Shown: positions 38,160 to 55,099 of the stretch, piece by piece | How the letters are laid out: each line of letters starts with the position of its first letter | How positions within the stretch are numbered: the first letter of the stretch is position 1 | Origin: Utricularia gibba | Lineage: Eukaryota; Streptophyta; Magnoliopsida; Lamiales; Lentibulariaceae | Direction of reading: 5' to 3' | NCBI GenBank assembly: GCA_002189035.1 | Contig: NEEC01000017.1 | Location: 372,001 to 436,000, forward strand | Length of the DNA: 64,000 nt | Program-made: the position numbers and the translations under genes | The notes under the pieces: model-generated | Database searches by the model: none | What the model was told of the DNA's origin: nothing | The model's input: only the letters and a program-made list of their open reading frames with translations

Positions 38160-41100
38160 AAACCAATCTATGAGAATGCTAGGCAATTGAATGAACTTGT
38201 AACTCAAAGTGAAACGAAATAGAAAAAGAAAGAACACCAAGATTTTAATGAGAAAAACCCTTTCGGGAAAAACCTTAGGTGCTCCATACCAGATCGAGCA
38301 GCTTTACTATTATGTTTATGAATTACAGGAACAATCATAGTTCCAAATAGGTTCAAGAACCCAAACACAGCAATCAAGAACTTTCCCATCCCTACATAGG
38401 ATAATCGCGAAACCGAACTGATACCAATGATTGAGGTCTCCACCCACTCGATCATTCACCAGATCAATCTTCTTAGAGAGAACTTCTTCTCAACATTTTT
38501 GTTTTGCTTGTTATACATGTGTTGAGACCTCTCTCTTGTTAACTTATTGAGTTTTTTCATTACTTCAACAAGGGATTCATAATGATAATTTTTATTTGTA
38601 ATGGGCTTCTTGGGATGAGGCCAACTGGTAGTGAGCCTATTTTATTTGATCCACAAGGGGGATGAGAGGGCCCACTATAAATCACCCTCTACAATTTTGA
38701 GCTTGTAGTGGGCCTCTTTTTTAGAAGACCCATGCTTTGCATGCAATACATGAATTTTGAGGATGGCAATAACTTCTTCATCCCATTAACAATGTCTTTT
38801 GAATTTCAATCTTTCCAACACTTCTTTGATCCAATGCCACCTTTGTTCTATGTGTGTTGATGTGTGCATGTAAGGTAGATTTCTTGCTCATTTGAATGGC
38901 ACTTTGGCTGTCACTGAACACGACTGGTTTTTGTTCTAGGAAACCAATTTTCGACAGGAATCTCCCAATCCAAAGTATCTCCTTCAAGGCTTTAATGAGT
39001 GTCATGTATTCTGACTCTATGCTTGATAGTGCTATGATTTTATGCAATTTTGAGCTCCAATTCATAGAACCTTCTCCCATCACATTGACCAGATCAATGA
39101 TTGTCTTTTCTTAAATCAGCATTAACATACATCTTTGGTGCTATAGTGTCAAAACCATAGCATAACTTGTATTCTTTAGTGCCTTTCAAATACCTCAACT
39201 GCCACTTCACACCTTCCCGATGTCTCTTTCAAAGATTAGCTAGAAATTTGCTCACAGTGTTTGCAAAAAAAAAAATCGATGTTTGATCTTATGCATACCA
39301 TCATGTACATGATGGATCCCACAGGAGATGCATAGGGTATCGCAACCATAAGATGTCTTTCCAATTCATCTTACGATGCCATATCCTTTGAGAGTTTCAA
39401 ACGACCAAGCACAGGACAAGTTATAGGTTTGGCTTCTTCATGACTTGATTTCTTCAAAATCTAGTCAAGGTAGCTTCCTTGGGATAGGATTTAGGTTCTT
39501 TTGGATTTGTTCCTATAGATATTTATCCCTATGATTCTCTTGGTTGATCCGAGATCTTTCATGCAGAATTCTTTTTTTATTAGTTTCTTCAATTTAGTGA
39601 TTCTCTACTTATTGGGGTTGGCTTCCAACATATCATTCACATAAAGAAAGAAAAAAACATGATCATTCTTACCATAAGATTTCTAGTATGCACATTCATC
39701 TCCATAGGTTTTCTAAAATTTATTTCTCCCCATAAAGCTGTCAAATTTTAGATACCATTGCCATGAAGCTTGCTTGAGTCCATAGAAGCTCCTTTTCAAT
39801 TTACAAACTAGTTTTAATTTCCAGGTTTTATGAATCCTTCCACCTATTTAACATAGATTTCTTCTACCAAGTCTCCATGCAAGAAGGATGTTTTTATGTC
39901 TAGTTGTTCTAATTCCCAATCAAGACAGATAGTGAGTGCTAGGATGATCCTCACGATGGCCATTTTCACCATTGGTGAGAATATTTCTTCGAAGTCTAGT
40001 CCAACTTTCTGTCTAAAAGTCCTTCACCACAACTTTTGCCTTATGGATCCATTGGAGTTATGTTTCAACACAAAAATCCATTTATTGTCCAGGGCGATTC
40101 TTCCTATAGGAAGTACAAGAAGATCATAGGCATTGTTGGCTCATATGGAATTCACCTCCTCATTGATAGCCTCTAGCCGTTTATCTTTCTCAGGCATGCA
40201 CATTGCTTTTGTCACAATCTTTGGTTCCCCTTCCTCTATTATCAATTGCTATTCATCAACATAGTATCTAGTGGAAGACATGAGCCTTCTAGTAGATTTT
40301 CTTACCTCTTGTTGTTCCCTTATTGCACTAGGGTTATTTTGTCCTATGGGTTCCTCACTTTTGGAAGAATTTTCAGCTTCCAGATCCCCTGGGTATCTTG
40401 CATCTATCCTCAAGGTTAGTATTATTGGTTGGCTTTCTTGATCTATTGGAATATCTATAATGGTATGATCTTTAATAAACTTTACATTTCTTGATCTCAC
40501 TATTTTGTTTTCAAGTGGATCCCATAGTGTATATCTCATCTTATCATCTACATAAACACGCAGAATGCAAGGTTTTGATCATTCATCCAACTTTAATCTA
40601 TGTTCCTTCTAAATACTTACATATACTTTGTAGCCAAAAACTCTAAGATGATTCAGATTTGGTTTCCTCCTAGTCCATATCTCTTGAAAATATTTTCAAA
40701 AGGTTTAGTGCTGTGTTAGGAGACAAATTTGATAAATAACAAGTAGTATTTAGACCATCTCCCTAAAATCTCTTAAGCAAGTTAGCAGTGTTCAGCATAC
40801 TTCTAGCCTTATCCATAAATGTCCTGTCGAATCTCTCGGCAATACTATTCCTAGAGTGGTTGCAATCTTTTTGATCCTCTTTTATTTGCAATAATCTTCG
40901 AATTCATTAGAAAAATACTCATCTCCATTATCTAATTTGAATTTCTTCAACTGTATGTCTATTTTCCTTTCTAATAGCATGTGTAGTTCCTAAAAGTTAG
41001 GAAATACATCATTCTTTCTGTGTATCATGAAGACTCAACACTTCTTGGAGGTATCATCTCTGAAACAGACAAAGAACTTCATCTTTTTAGTAGATTTACA

Positions 41101-41830
41101 CTCAACCAGTCCACCAATATCTGCCAGCATGGTATTTAGGAGTTCATCACTTTTATTGAATACTTTCTTAAACTCAACTCTTTAATGCTTGTCAATTATG
41201 CATTCCTCACAAGTCATCTGATCTAGTTAGCATTCTTTAATGATATTCTATTTCATCAGAAAAGCTAGCCCTTTGTTTGACATATGTCCATGTCTCTTAT
41301 GCCATAATCTTTGTAAGTTGTTCTGATGCCCAGCCACATATATTTTAGGTAATTTTGGTGTTACCTTAGTATTGTACAGAGTGCCGTTCACCTCTTTGAT
41401 AGCACAAACCATTGACCTCTTTATAAGCTTCCATTTATGATTCCCAAAGGAGTTCAAATAACTTGAGGTGTACAGACATCAGATTGAAACATATGTTTAG
41501 AACATATCTCACATTTTCTAAAACAAGATTGAAGCCACAATTTCATGATGATGTGGATGCCACCAATGCTTATAATATTTGAGATGGCCGAATTTCCCAT
41601 CTTTACCTTTCCATAATTACCTCAATTGAAGTTTTTCATGATTTCCTTACATGGTGTGACATAGTAGCTGGCTGTTGAGTCCACAATCACTTTGATCCAA
41701 TCATCTTATTTGATTCCTTAGCTTTCTGAAACATCATTACTTCTTCTTCATTGAATTGGGTAGCAAAACCAGTATCTCTTCTTCTACAAGGGCACGAGTT
41801 GTGCCTTGATTATCAGCTCTCTTTATGTTG
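38160..41830 (-). mobile_element. decayed Ty1/copia retrotransposon
   Basis: Read right to left on the minus strand. The protease is near 41640-41740, with DSTAS in place of DSGAS. The pre-integrase motif LWHKRHGHMSNKGL is at about 41250-41310. The integrase C-terminus YTLWDPLENKIVRSRNV is at about 40480-40535. Decayed polymerase follows at 39100-40250, and RNase H at 38778-39083 has NWSSKLHK, SSIESEYM and FSDSQSAI. The order is that of copia pol. Many stops and shifts make it inactive, and the protease Gly to Thr change is itself likely inactivating. 38160-38770 is LTR-like. At the right the element is cut off near 41830 before a complete gag, so the 5' LTR is not identified. Confidence 0.8.
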
Positions 41831-42600
41831 GAAATATGGTATCGGAGAAGAAGAATGGAATCTTACATTACTAGTTTAAATCTATTTCAACTAATTTATA
41901 TGAGATGACACTCTTTTAGCCTTGATTGGCTTGAGAATGAGCTGAGCCTTAGTGCGTATAGGGTCTAATTTGTTAGATTGAGTTGGGTTTTCAGAGGGTT
42001 CTTGAAACCCAACAGGCTATGTGTGCAGGAGAGGGAGGGGGGGGGGTGCAAAACTTATCTCGAAAGACTCTCGCATGTGGGCGGGATCGAGCCCACATTT
42101 TGTCTCATTTTTGTGTTTAGCCCATTAGGGTTAGACATATATATTTGGCTAATTTCTGTAGATTGAGATCGTGTTCTCAGCAATCCTCATAAATCTTGTA
42201 GGATTGGAAAATCCTTTAGAATAGCATGTATAAGTGCTTGAGGTTTTGATCATCTTTTTCATTTTGGTATTCAGTTTGCAACAATCCAAAGGAGTTATCT
42301 TGAATCGATAGATCCCATTTCTCATTTCGCTGCCGCCACAACTCTATGAGAACCCTACATTGTTTGCACCGCCTCCAATCACTCGTGCTCTTTTTGTCGA
42401 CACCACAATGCTTCCAACACTCTTCTTTGATGCACATTTGATCACTGTGCCACCATCCACCACAACACTACTGTCACTAACAAATTCTATTGTTCAAAAT
42501 CCATATATGTCTACCTATCTGCCCTAAGTCACCTCTAGTGCTCGCAATTTGTCGCTGAATCATCCAATCGTTGGCTATCAATTCCCTGACATAGCAATGA
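41831..42600. other. unassigned, probably retroelement-derived DNA
   Basis: It begins TGTTGGAAATATGG exactly where the copia coding sequence breaks off, which suggests another LTR inserted here, but I cannot find its other end. It includes a long G run near 42038-42048. No gene. Confidence 0.35.
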
Positions 42601-43902
42601 TGATAAACATAAATTTCATGTATCATTACAATAAAAATAAAATTCCGTATCAAATAAATTTATAAACCCTAATCTTCACACAATATAAATTGCACAGTAG
42701 AATTTCGGGGTCGATCACAAGGAGCACATGCTTACTATATGTTTTAGCAGATGCAAGTTCATACAATAAATGATACTCTTAGTCTTAAATCATACTAACA
42801 TTGACATGCAAGACGAGTAAGTCAAATCAAATAATACTATTGAAAGAAGATAAATTCAACCCTTGCAAAAAGGGAAATGTGATGCCTAGGGTACTCCATT
42901 GGTGTGGTAAACAAACTCCTAATTTTTTCATGCAATTTCACACTTTCATAACTCCAAACTATTTAAGTTTACTTGAGTCGTTTGCTAGATCTTTGGCCAT
43001 AATATTCTCTAGTATCCCAACTCATTTCACACATATATCTATCAATTTGTGAAACACATAAAACTCTACTCGAGAGTAACACTTAATAGACTTGTCTCAA
43101 CTCTTTGTCTACCTTTAAGTTGAGGGTTTGACTTATGCAGCTGGTTTGTCTATTCCTTAGGTCTACTCAAACATAGTAATACATACAACGGTTGTGCGAA
43201 AATCATAATTAAAATAGACATTCATCCCACACTACCTTCATTACTTTTGGGTTTATTTAATAATTGGTGCACTAAGCAAGTATTCGTAAAGATAAATTGA
43301 AAATATTATCATAATAATTGTAAGAGAAATAATAACAAAGGTAGAATATTTAATAAATGAGAAAAAAATGAAATAAGTTTCTGCTTCCATTTAATTTCTT
43401 ATAATCCGTAACAATGACGTTGAACTGAGTTTCTGAACTTGTTCTTCTTGTTTGAGATTCTTCTTCTGGAAATCGTCTTCTTCTTCTTTATTAGTTTATT
43501 GTTCTTGAATCCTCTTGAAGAACCTCTCTCAATGAAGCCCCGCTCCTTCGATTTTTCTCTCTTCCAAAAATATCCTCTCTATTTTTCCCATGTGAGCACT
43601 GTTTCTAAAACCCGTATAATTCATGTCCTGAACCTGCAGACTGTGAGTAGTTGAATATCAATCATGTCCCCTCTTTGTGTTTTATGCCCATTGATTTGTG
43701 CATATAAACTAGTTAAATTTGATCCATGATACTACTGTTATCATTTAAAAAAATATTAGAAATCATAATATAAACTAAATGATCAATTTAGTATCTATTA
43801 TGTATTAAAATAAAAATGATATTATAATTAATAAAATATTAAAATCATAATTAAAATACCTAATTTTATAACCTAAAAATACTAATGAAATGTGCATTAT
43901 CA
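42601..43902 (-). mobile_element. solo LTR, diverged member of gypsy subfamily A, antisense, perfect target duplication
   Basis: Starts TGATAAACAT and ends GCATTATCA; both flanks read AATGA (42596-42600 and 43903-43907). Length 1302 bp. It shares with other copies the stretch TATCAAATAAATTTATAAACCC and GGTCGATCACAAGGAGC, but has lost the conserved LTR hairpin. Confidence 0.88.
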
Positions 43903-44039
43903 AATGATTGAACATTTTGATGATTAGAACTTCCAATGCTGGAAAGATAAGATCTTTGAATTGTAGAATTTTGAAATCTTGTTGCGGATTGGAATTGAGC
44001 CAATCAGGTATATCATCACACTATAATTACCATTCTTGG

Positions 44040-45830
44040 TGATAAATCTCTTCGATATGTATCTAATCTACGTAGATGTTGCCATTATATGGAAGTTGAT
44101 GATTGCGAAATATACTGTAGGGGAGGATGTAAAATCTCAATTTGCATTCATCATTTTTTTGTAGTGAGAGATGTCTAATGACAAAGAGGTGGTTGTCTAG
44201 AATCACGAATTCCATCATCTCTTGAGCAATATGATTGCTCAAAATATTAATTTGCCTTCGAAATTTGTCATTAATTCATTGATCCATAAGTTACCAAAAT
44301 GATGGGATGATTACAAGGCACATGTGATTCACTTGATCAATCACATAACAATTGATGAGAGGCAGAGGTAAATTGGGAAGAAGTTTGTCAATCACAAATA
44401 TCAAGTAAATGTCCTCAAGAATAAACAAGGAAGATATAAATCTTGTTCAAAAATTATAAGTCTAGTTCTTATAATGTTTTACCTCTGACTAATGATGATA
44501 TCAAAAAGAAAAAGAGGTATTGTTTTGTATGTGATAATATAGCAGAATGCAAAAAGATTGATAAACTTGAAAATAAGGCTCCCAAAGCCAATGTTAGCAT
44601 GGTTCAAGGAATGATAATGATGAGGTGATTGTCACTATGCTTGGTTATTTGAACCTAATCGAGGCAAGTGATGATCGAATAATGGACTCAGAAGCTAATT
44701 GTCATGTTCGCTCAATGAAAGAGTATTTCACCTCTTATAGTCTACTCGAGGGTGACAATTATGTGATCAAGTTTGCATAAAAGTCTACCTCATTAGTGCT
44801 TGAAAAAGGAGAAATCACTCTGAAGTTTACCTTTGGAAAGATTGTCCTTTTGAAAGATATGTTACATGTTTCTACCGTAAAGACTAATGTCATCTTTACT
44901 ACAAATGGATAAGTGTGGCCTAAATACCAACTTAGGCAATGGAGTTGCCGTGGTGACAATAAACAATGTCTTTGTTGGGAAATGATACATTAATAGTCAA
45001 GAGTTGTATATGATAAATGTCTTTGTTATCTCTTAGAATTAAATTGATTCTGCTTATATGATGTGTTCTTTAAATATATGGCATGCTAGATTGGGTTATG
45101 CCAATTTTTCCTATATGAAAAGGATGCATCATTTAGATTTGATTTTGAAGTTGCATGATTTATATGATAAGTGTGAGATTTGTGTAAAGGAAAAAATGAT
45201 TAAGAAATCATGTACTTTTATGACTAAAGAATTTGAATTGCTTGCATTAATTCAAACATATGTGATTATAAGATGTGCATATCAAGATGTGGAAACTGAT
45301 GATTGCTCTAGATATACTTGAATGTATGAAACATAAATTTGAAGCATTTGATAAGTTTTTGTTATTTAAAACTAAAATAGAAAATCATCTTGAAAAAAAA
45401 TAAAGAGAGTCACATCTCATAAAAGAGGTGACTATGTATTATTCAAAAACTTTTGCAAGAAACATAGAATAATACATGAGAATACTCCTCCCTACTCCCC
45501 TGAATTGAATGGAGTGATTGAGAAGAAGAATAGGACATTGATGAATATAATGAATTCAATGCTTATTACTTCCGACACTCTAGATAAAATATGGGGGAAG
45601 CAATTCTCATAACTTGTCATATTCAAAATAGAATCCTACACAAGAAAATATACAAAACTCCATATGAGATATGGAAATGCTATACACTGAATCTTAAATA
45701 TTTAAGATTATGAGAATGTTTAGCAAAAATGATGTTACGTGATCCTAAGAAAAAGAATATTGTTTTAAAAACATTGGTTGTTTGTTTAGAGGATACGGTA
45801 TAGATGCTGTCTTTATGCATGAAATAAGAC
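44040..45830 (+). mobile_element. decayed Ty1/copia gag to integrase region
   Basis: Plus strand. A gag region at 44280-44620 includes a knuckle-like CFVCDN segment (44521-44540). The pre-integrase motif NIWHARLGYANFSYMKRM follows at 45070-45130, then integrase sequence IIHENTPPYSPELNGVIEKK at 45460-45530. Stops and frameshifts are frequent. No polymerase follows; the copy ends against an LTR fragment near 45832. Confidence 0.75.
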
Positions 45831-46400
45831 TAGATGCCTCAAGTTAGTTTGTGTGATGCGGTACTAAAGTCCTTAGTTTAATTTACTATGTTTTTATATT
45901 AACAATTCCAAATAATCTAAGCCTATCTAGTTCATTTATGATGTTTTTGGCTAAGAAAGTCCTCAATGCCATCAATCATTCCATATTTATGTCTATCCAT
46001 GTGAGAAATATATAGAACTAAACTTCATTGGTTCTACACAAGACTAACATTTATTTTCACTACCTTGACTTGTTGGTTTTCCTTTGAATCAAGTTTTTGA
46101 GTTGCAATGTTATTTGCTTCCCCTACATAGGTCTAACCGAGTAATGGTAAAAACGAAAGTTAACTATACAATGATAAATGATCTCATGAACCTTAATTCA
46201 CATATCCTCTCACACCTTAAGACATCTCTAAGTGTTTTAAGTGTTTTCAACTTAGCATGTTTTTATTCTTCGTGTTTTTTATTATTTTTACACATGAATC
46301 AGAGTAGTAACTGGAATATGTTTAGGTTATTTTTTAAGCATGGTTAATTTTTGTATTAAGCGTAATTGTTACTTTTAAATTTGAAGAAATGTTATTTTAC
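45831..46400 (-). mobile_element. partial gypsy subfamily A LTR, antisense
   Basis: From GATGCCTCAAG onward it follows, with many substitutions, the inner part of the antisense A LTRs (compare 59990 onward), including the ACCTTAAGACATC landmark. Both ends are missing. Confidence 0.6.
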
Positions 46401-47585
46401 ATATTATATTGTTTGTCTATAGTGTAGAAACAATTTTGTGAATTTTTTTACTAATTTCTTTAGATTAGAAATCCACTTATCAATAAAAACCACTTATTTA
46501 ATCTCACTTGTATATGAGACTCAGTTTGCTTGCTCTCTGTGGAATGACATAGACTTGCCATTATTGTATTATTTTTTTTTATTAATATACTATAGAATAC
46601 TTATTTATTTTTACAAATATATTTTGATGGAAAAAACCTTTAAACATACGATATCCTTATAATTTTCCTTCTATCACTTAGCCATACCATAATCTCTTAA
46701 GCTACTTTGTGATTGGAGCACCTAACTTCATGCTAATTCACCCAACAACCTTCAAATCTATTGGAATTTATACTTTGAGTAAGGAATCCTAGAATTTTAC
46801 ATAGATAGTATATAGTAAAATTATGTGTAAATAGAAAAAATGTTAAATATACAGAATAATATTAAGATCAACCTAGCTCTAGTATCATATAAAAATTGAA
46901 AGAAAAACTACATTAATGGAGTTAAAGAAGGGGATAAAAGCTTACAATATTGTGCACATAACAAGTTGAAAGAGTGTTTGAAGAGCCCTCCCTCTCTTTC
47001 TTCATATAGACAAAAAGTATTACATTAATAATTACAATATAATTATTATCTTTAACCCACACACTTCAATATTAAGTAGGTTGAATTAATTTTACATTTT
47101 AAAATACATATGTTTTTATATAATCAAGCTTTAGATTCAATCATGGGATTTGAGAGGTTGGGGAAAAAACTTGTGTTAAAGTATTATATTTATTCCTATT
47201 TTTTGTTATTAAATACATATAAAATAAATTATATGCATTTTCATAATACTTTGCATTATTTTTAAGTATAAATTTAACTATACATTTTTTATTATTTTTA
47301 CAAATTATAATTCATTATGTTGTAAAGAATACTTTATGTATGTTCAAATTGTTTTCAATTTCTCATTTTTATATAAATTAAACCCAAATCGAATACATTT
47401 AACATAACATTTAGTCCACTAACCCTCCAAGCTAAAAAAACGCTTACGCCGCAAGGGGAGAAACCCCCCAGTACTTATTGAACAAGGAGCAGGATACAAG
47501 TTTGACAAAACTAGTTCTACAACGACACATGAGCGCACTTCAACGCAAGGCCTGCCCTGCCGTCTTGCAAAACACAGAACAATGA
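46401..47585. other. AT-rich intergenic DNA
   Basis: No gene. The stretch at 46850-47030 could be an LTR remnant. The last 150 bases are the presumed 3' UTR of the minus-strand reductoisomerase gene. Confidence 0.4.
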
Positions 47586-50309
<2,724 letters not shown>

Positions 50310-51479
50310 GGTGGAACTGCGAGGACGGAGATGATAGGGTTCAACAGCAGTCACAGAATCAAAGGTGAGTGATTAAGTACCAAAAACCAAAAGGCCAGCC
50401 CACAATAAAAGGGGCTTACTTGGGTCACTGAGGGTCCATACATGGGCCATGTTAGCCCATAACAATTCAAGTGCCTCAGGATGGGCAACATTTGGATCAT
50501 ACAAGTTAGTTGAAAAATATTAGTAAACTTCATACTTTTAATTTAACTTATCAAAATACCACAAACTTTAGAAAGAGAATTAAAAATTATTATTAATCCA
50601 ATATCAATTTATTATATTTATTTTAATCATGACATAATATTTTAAGAATATAGTATAAAATTAAAAGACATTTTTAATATATAATTCAAATTAAATAATT
50701 AATTTTAGTCATATATTTTAATTATTTTTATTTTATATTATTTCTTCCTTGAATGATTATTATCCGAACATGCACAATGATTACGTTAATGGTATCATTC
50801 TATATGAGTACGAGTTATGTATAAATTATTTCCGTATAAACTTTTCGACAAGAACACATAATCTAATGCCTCATTCATGATGATTAAAGAAATGTTCGAG
50901 TGCTTTACTCACACATTTACATATTGTTAATCGATTTATGTTGCAAAAAGCTAATGGGAGAAAACTTAAGTTCTTGTATTACGGAAAAGCTAGTTGCCTT
51001 GAAACAATAATTGCACGGGAGCTTAAGCAAACCCAAGTGTAGAAAGATAATACCAAGACTTCAAATGCATTGATTTGTTATCATGAAATCTCTCACTCAT
51101 ATCCTTTTATTCTCATTTTTTCTTCCCACGGAATACATTTTAAGTAGAATATCGAATGACTTAAAGAAAAAATACATTATTACAGTTACCAATAAATTAT
51201 GTAAACATAAAGAGATCGAATACAATTCATATGATATACTTTCTAAAACAATAAATAAATCATAGGTATTCATTCAATCACTCATTTTAATTTATAACTA
51301 TAAGTATTGTTGATTTCTTAGTATTTGTAAAAATGAATAAATAAAGTAACAAAATATCCACAAATTTCTCTATAAAAGAATGATGATATAAAATTTATCA
51401 TAACAACTTTTTTGTACCTTTTTCCAAAATTATGTCTTTTTAGTAAAGAAGTATTCTTTACTAAATTGTCCAAAATTTA
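50310..51479. other. 5' flank of the reductoisomerase gene, then AT-rich DNA
   Basis: The first 200-300 bases hold the presumed promoter; no clear TATA box was identified. Beyond 50530 the sequence is AT-rich without genes. Confidence 0.4.
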
Positions 51480-54400
51480 CTTGAAATTGTATTACAGTGG
51501 CTAAATTTTAAGAAATGATAATGAGATCTCACATTATGATAGGGATGATTGTGATTTTATAGAAGTGAAACATTCTATCTCATTCAATAAGCTATTAAAT
51601 ATTATTGAAGATGAATTTAATTTTTCATTCCAACAAGTATAAAATCATCGCTAAATTTAGTGACAAAACCATCAAAACAGCTTCCTTTCAATGTTGGGTT
51701 ATATATTTCTCTAAACTCAGAAAATTATGAAATCACTACAAGTCATGAGGGTGAATATATTTTTGTTTTAAAATTTATTTTATAATTCTCCAATTAATCT
51801 TATAATATTTAAATAAAAAAGATTCATATAATACTCTATATTTGATGATTTTATCGGCAAATTTACAAAGCCACCATATGCATTTGAGAACGAAAGTAAT
51901 TATAGTCATAATACTGATGATGAAAGTGATAAAGAAAAATTTACAACGTCATTAAAATTACAAATTCTTCTATCAAATAAATTTATAAATCTAATTTACA
52001 TCTAATTATACAACAAATATGAGCATAGTTGACTAATGTTGAACACAAAAAGTTATGTGTTTGTTATGTGAAGTTTGATGCATGCTATTTTTATCACGTT
52101 TGAAAGATTTAGTTTTAATTAGGACTAACAGTTTCACAATAATATACAAATCTATAGTAAACTGGTAAAAGCAGATTTTTATCTCAAATTAATCAAGATG
52201 ACGCATTGGGACTTCTTAGAATTGCATGCTTATCACTAAAATAATCTTATCTAAATCATAAATCATGCATCTAATAAGCAAAAGTTAAGTCTATCTAAAT
52301 TTTTGTTTTCCTCTAGTCTACTTTTAATTAGACTTGTTTATCATGTATGTCACTACTTTCTTCTTCTAAATTTATCCTATTTTGTTAAAGAAATTATGTA
52401 ATTTATGGCTAACAAAATTAAAAGGATGATTTGCACTCTATCTTTCCTTTGGTCCCAAGTCACCCTTAGATACTTAGCTATTCGTACGAAGGGAAAATAG
52501 AATACCTTCATAACATAGCAATTAAAACATGTTCATGTCATAATGCAATAACAAGAAAATAAACATAAACAGAAATAGAAATCGTAAATAGTTCATGCAA
52601 AAAGCTAAAACTACTCGCGACTAGGTATAATGTTCCTGATAAACAAAGAAAATTTCAGTTTAAGTTTGGTTCTTCGTTTCATATTCTTCGTTCTCCATGG
52701 TTCTACTATGGTTTCCTATAAAATCTTCTCCCTATAATTGTGTAGTGTGCTGTTTAAAATAGTGCAGATATTTTCTCTTCCTTTATTATACAAAAAATCT
52801 ACTTTTCTTCCATATCAAGATTTGATATCTTTTATTTTCAACATTTTTCTCCATCTCCTACCACTTCACTATTCTCTTTCGACTTCTTGAAATTTGAGCT
52901 GCCAAAATGTGTTGCATTGCTCACGAGAATAATTAGAACTAAGATTAATACTGTCCCAATTAGAAATAAAAGACATATAGTGATGCTAGTCATAAAAACG
53001 CAGAAATACACAATAAAATTCGTGTTTTGTAGCAAAATATTAATTATTTTTATATTCGTAAACACTTCAAAATATGTATTATCATAAAGGTACCATGATT
53101 TCAGTCAATGATTTTGTTACATATTTTTTAATAATAAAGTTTCAATTATTATCAATTCAATTATTTAATAATTATTTTTTCTTGTGTATTTAAGTGAATA
53201 TTTTATTAATTTATTTGAATTACCTATGAGTTCATTTATGTTATTGAATTCTACAATTACTCATACTATATTTTTTTGGAGAAAGTATTGTATAAATTAA
53301 CCATTTATTAATTTAATTTTTTGAATAGATTATTGATATCTATAAATCTAAATTTTTCAAGTACATATTATATCAAGATGACATATTTTTTATGACAAAG
53401 ACAGATGAGATGTATGTGCGAAGAAGAAAAAGATCATATACAAATATTGTTTATGCAAATGAAGAAATTGAATTCCTCAACTAGAAGCTATTAGAAGAAT
53501 ATGGACAACATTTTCAGCCATTAGAAAATGTTTACACATGACAAATGAGAATAATACAGAGCTTGAATATTGTGTTGGTGATACCAATAGATCCTTGACT
53601 TAACTTTTATCGGAATGTATTGCATTACAATATTATTTTTTTTCAAATGGAATATTATATGACACATAATAATAAGGCTCAATATCATGTGTTGTATTTG
53701 TAAAAATACAACTAGTATTTTGATTATCTATATTACCACAACATTGGATTTCAATGTCAATTAAAGACTTGGAATGTTATGAATATCATATGATCTCAAA
53801 CATGTGAATTCACACTAAATTTGGCAATATTTCATCAAAATTTGACAAACTCAAGAATTGCTCATAAATTGGTGAATCTTATTCATGAAAAATGAATACC
53901 AAAGAATGATATTGTAATATCATAAGAATATTAGGCTATGATATTCCATAGATAAGTTTGGTCAAGTTTGTATAACGTATATGAGTTAAGATATGGAACA
54001 TAAGAAAATTTCATATCTAAATTTTCAAGGTATCTAAAGCAGGTTCATGGAATGAATCCCAAGACGATAATAACAGAAGATCATGCTAAGGTAAATGGTG
54101 ATGAAAATTTTTAAAAAGTATTCTGAGCATTCGGATTCATTAATGATGTTTTCGTTTACTATAGACCAGTGTTATGCATCAGTGCTATGTATCTGTATGA
54201 TTACAAGTTGTTAGCCATTCTTATGATTGATACTAAAAATTATATATGTCTAATCATAAATACTTTTGTACCAAGTGGAGAGGAAAAGTAAGTATTTTAT
54301 GAGACAATTAGACTTATATGTAATACGTGAGAGTCATTAAATGTGCTGAATCAATTATCAAGGATCTGGACTTTTAGCAGCCTATTAAATCCATAGGTGA

Positions 54401-54780
54401 TTTTCACCACTTCATGGATTACATAGATTTTGTGTATTTCATATATAGAAAAATTGCATAAGTCATGTTGGATGCAAAGTAAAAGAACTAGGTGAAATTA
54501 TTTAGAAGGCATCATATGCAAGAATAAGGCTAGATTTTGAAGATGCTATGAAAGCATTGGAAGTGAAAATTTGAATACATTCAAATACATGAAAGCAATC
54601 TCATTAAATCAATGAATTTTACTATATGATGGTTGTCATTGGTAAGCTACATTTATATTCTTATCTTAAATGATCTTGTAGAGTATGAACCTTAACATGA
54701 TTATGGAAAATAGAAATTCTATCATGACTAAAAAACATGTGAAGCATTCAGCAATCCATTACGTCAGGCTCGTCGCTTAC
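51480..54780 (+). pseudogene. MULE (MuDR-type) transposase pseudogene split by a solo LTR
   Basis: In broken plus-strand frames, 53750-53890 reads like the MULE DNA-binding zinc region (QTCEFTLNLAIFHQN, then AHKLVNLI). 54120-54260 reads VFWAFGFINDVFVYYRPVL, a decayed form of the FWAFGPSIDGFKHCRPVLSIDGTHL-like start of the transposase core. 54420-54560 resembles the later helical part (KASYARIRLDFEDAMKAL). An N-terminal portion may lie at 51500-51900, left of the solo LTR at 51927-53084. Stops are numerous. No terminal inverted repeats were found. Confidence 0.6.
51927..53084 (-). mobile_element. solo LTR, gypsy subfamily B, antisense, within a MULE pseudogene
   Basis: Starts TGATAAAGAAAAATTT and ends TGTATTATCA. 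Flanks are GAAAG and TAAAG, a 5-bp duplication with one mismatch; length 1158 bp. It is more diverged than other B copies and the conserved hairpin is not clearly present. Confidence 0.8.
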
Positions 54781-55099
54781 AATTAAAGAAAATTGCAAAG
54801 TAATATTATTATTTATAGTTTGATCATATATAAACTATAAGACTAATGGATTATATTTAATTTATCTATTAGAAAAGCTAAGGATATTTCGAATGGCATA
54901 GGCAGCCGCAAATCCTATATTAGCAAAGAAAATCTTATTTAGAGAACAAATTTAAAATAAATATAATGCAGTTGATAGCACACAAATTTTCATGTTTTTA
55001 TGATATGAAAAATACAAGTTTTAATTATATTTAGTTATTTATTTTATAGTTTTAAGTATTTTTATGTAACTTAGGAAAAATGTGATTTTTTGTATGTTA

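Noticed and set aside
38160-46400. One large copia element covering both copia blocks
   Set aside because: The two blocks are on opposite strands and are separated by a solo LTR with its own duplication, so they are different elements.
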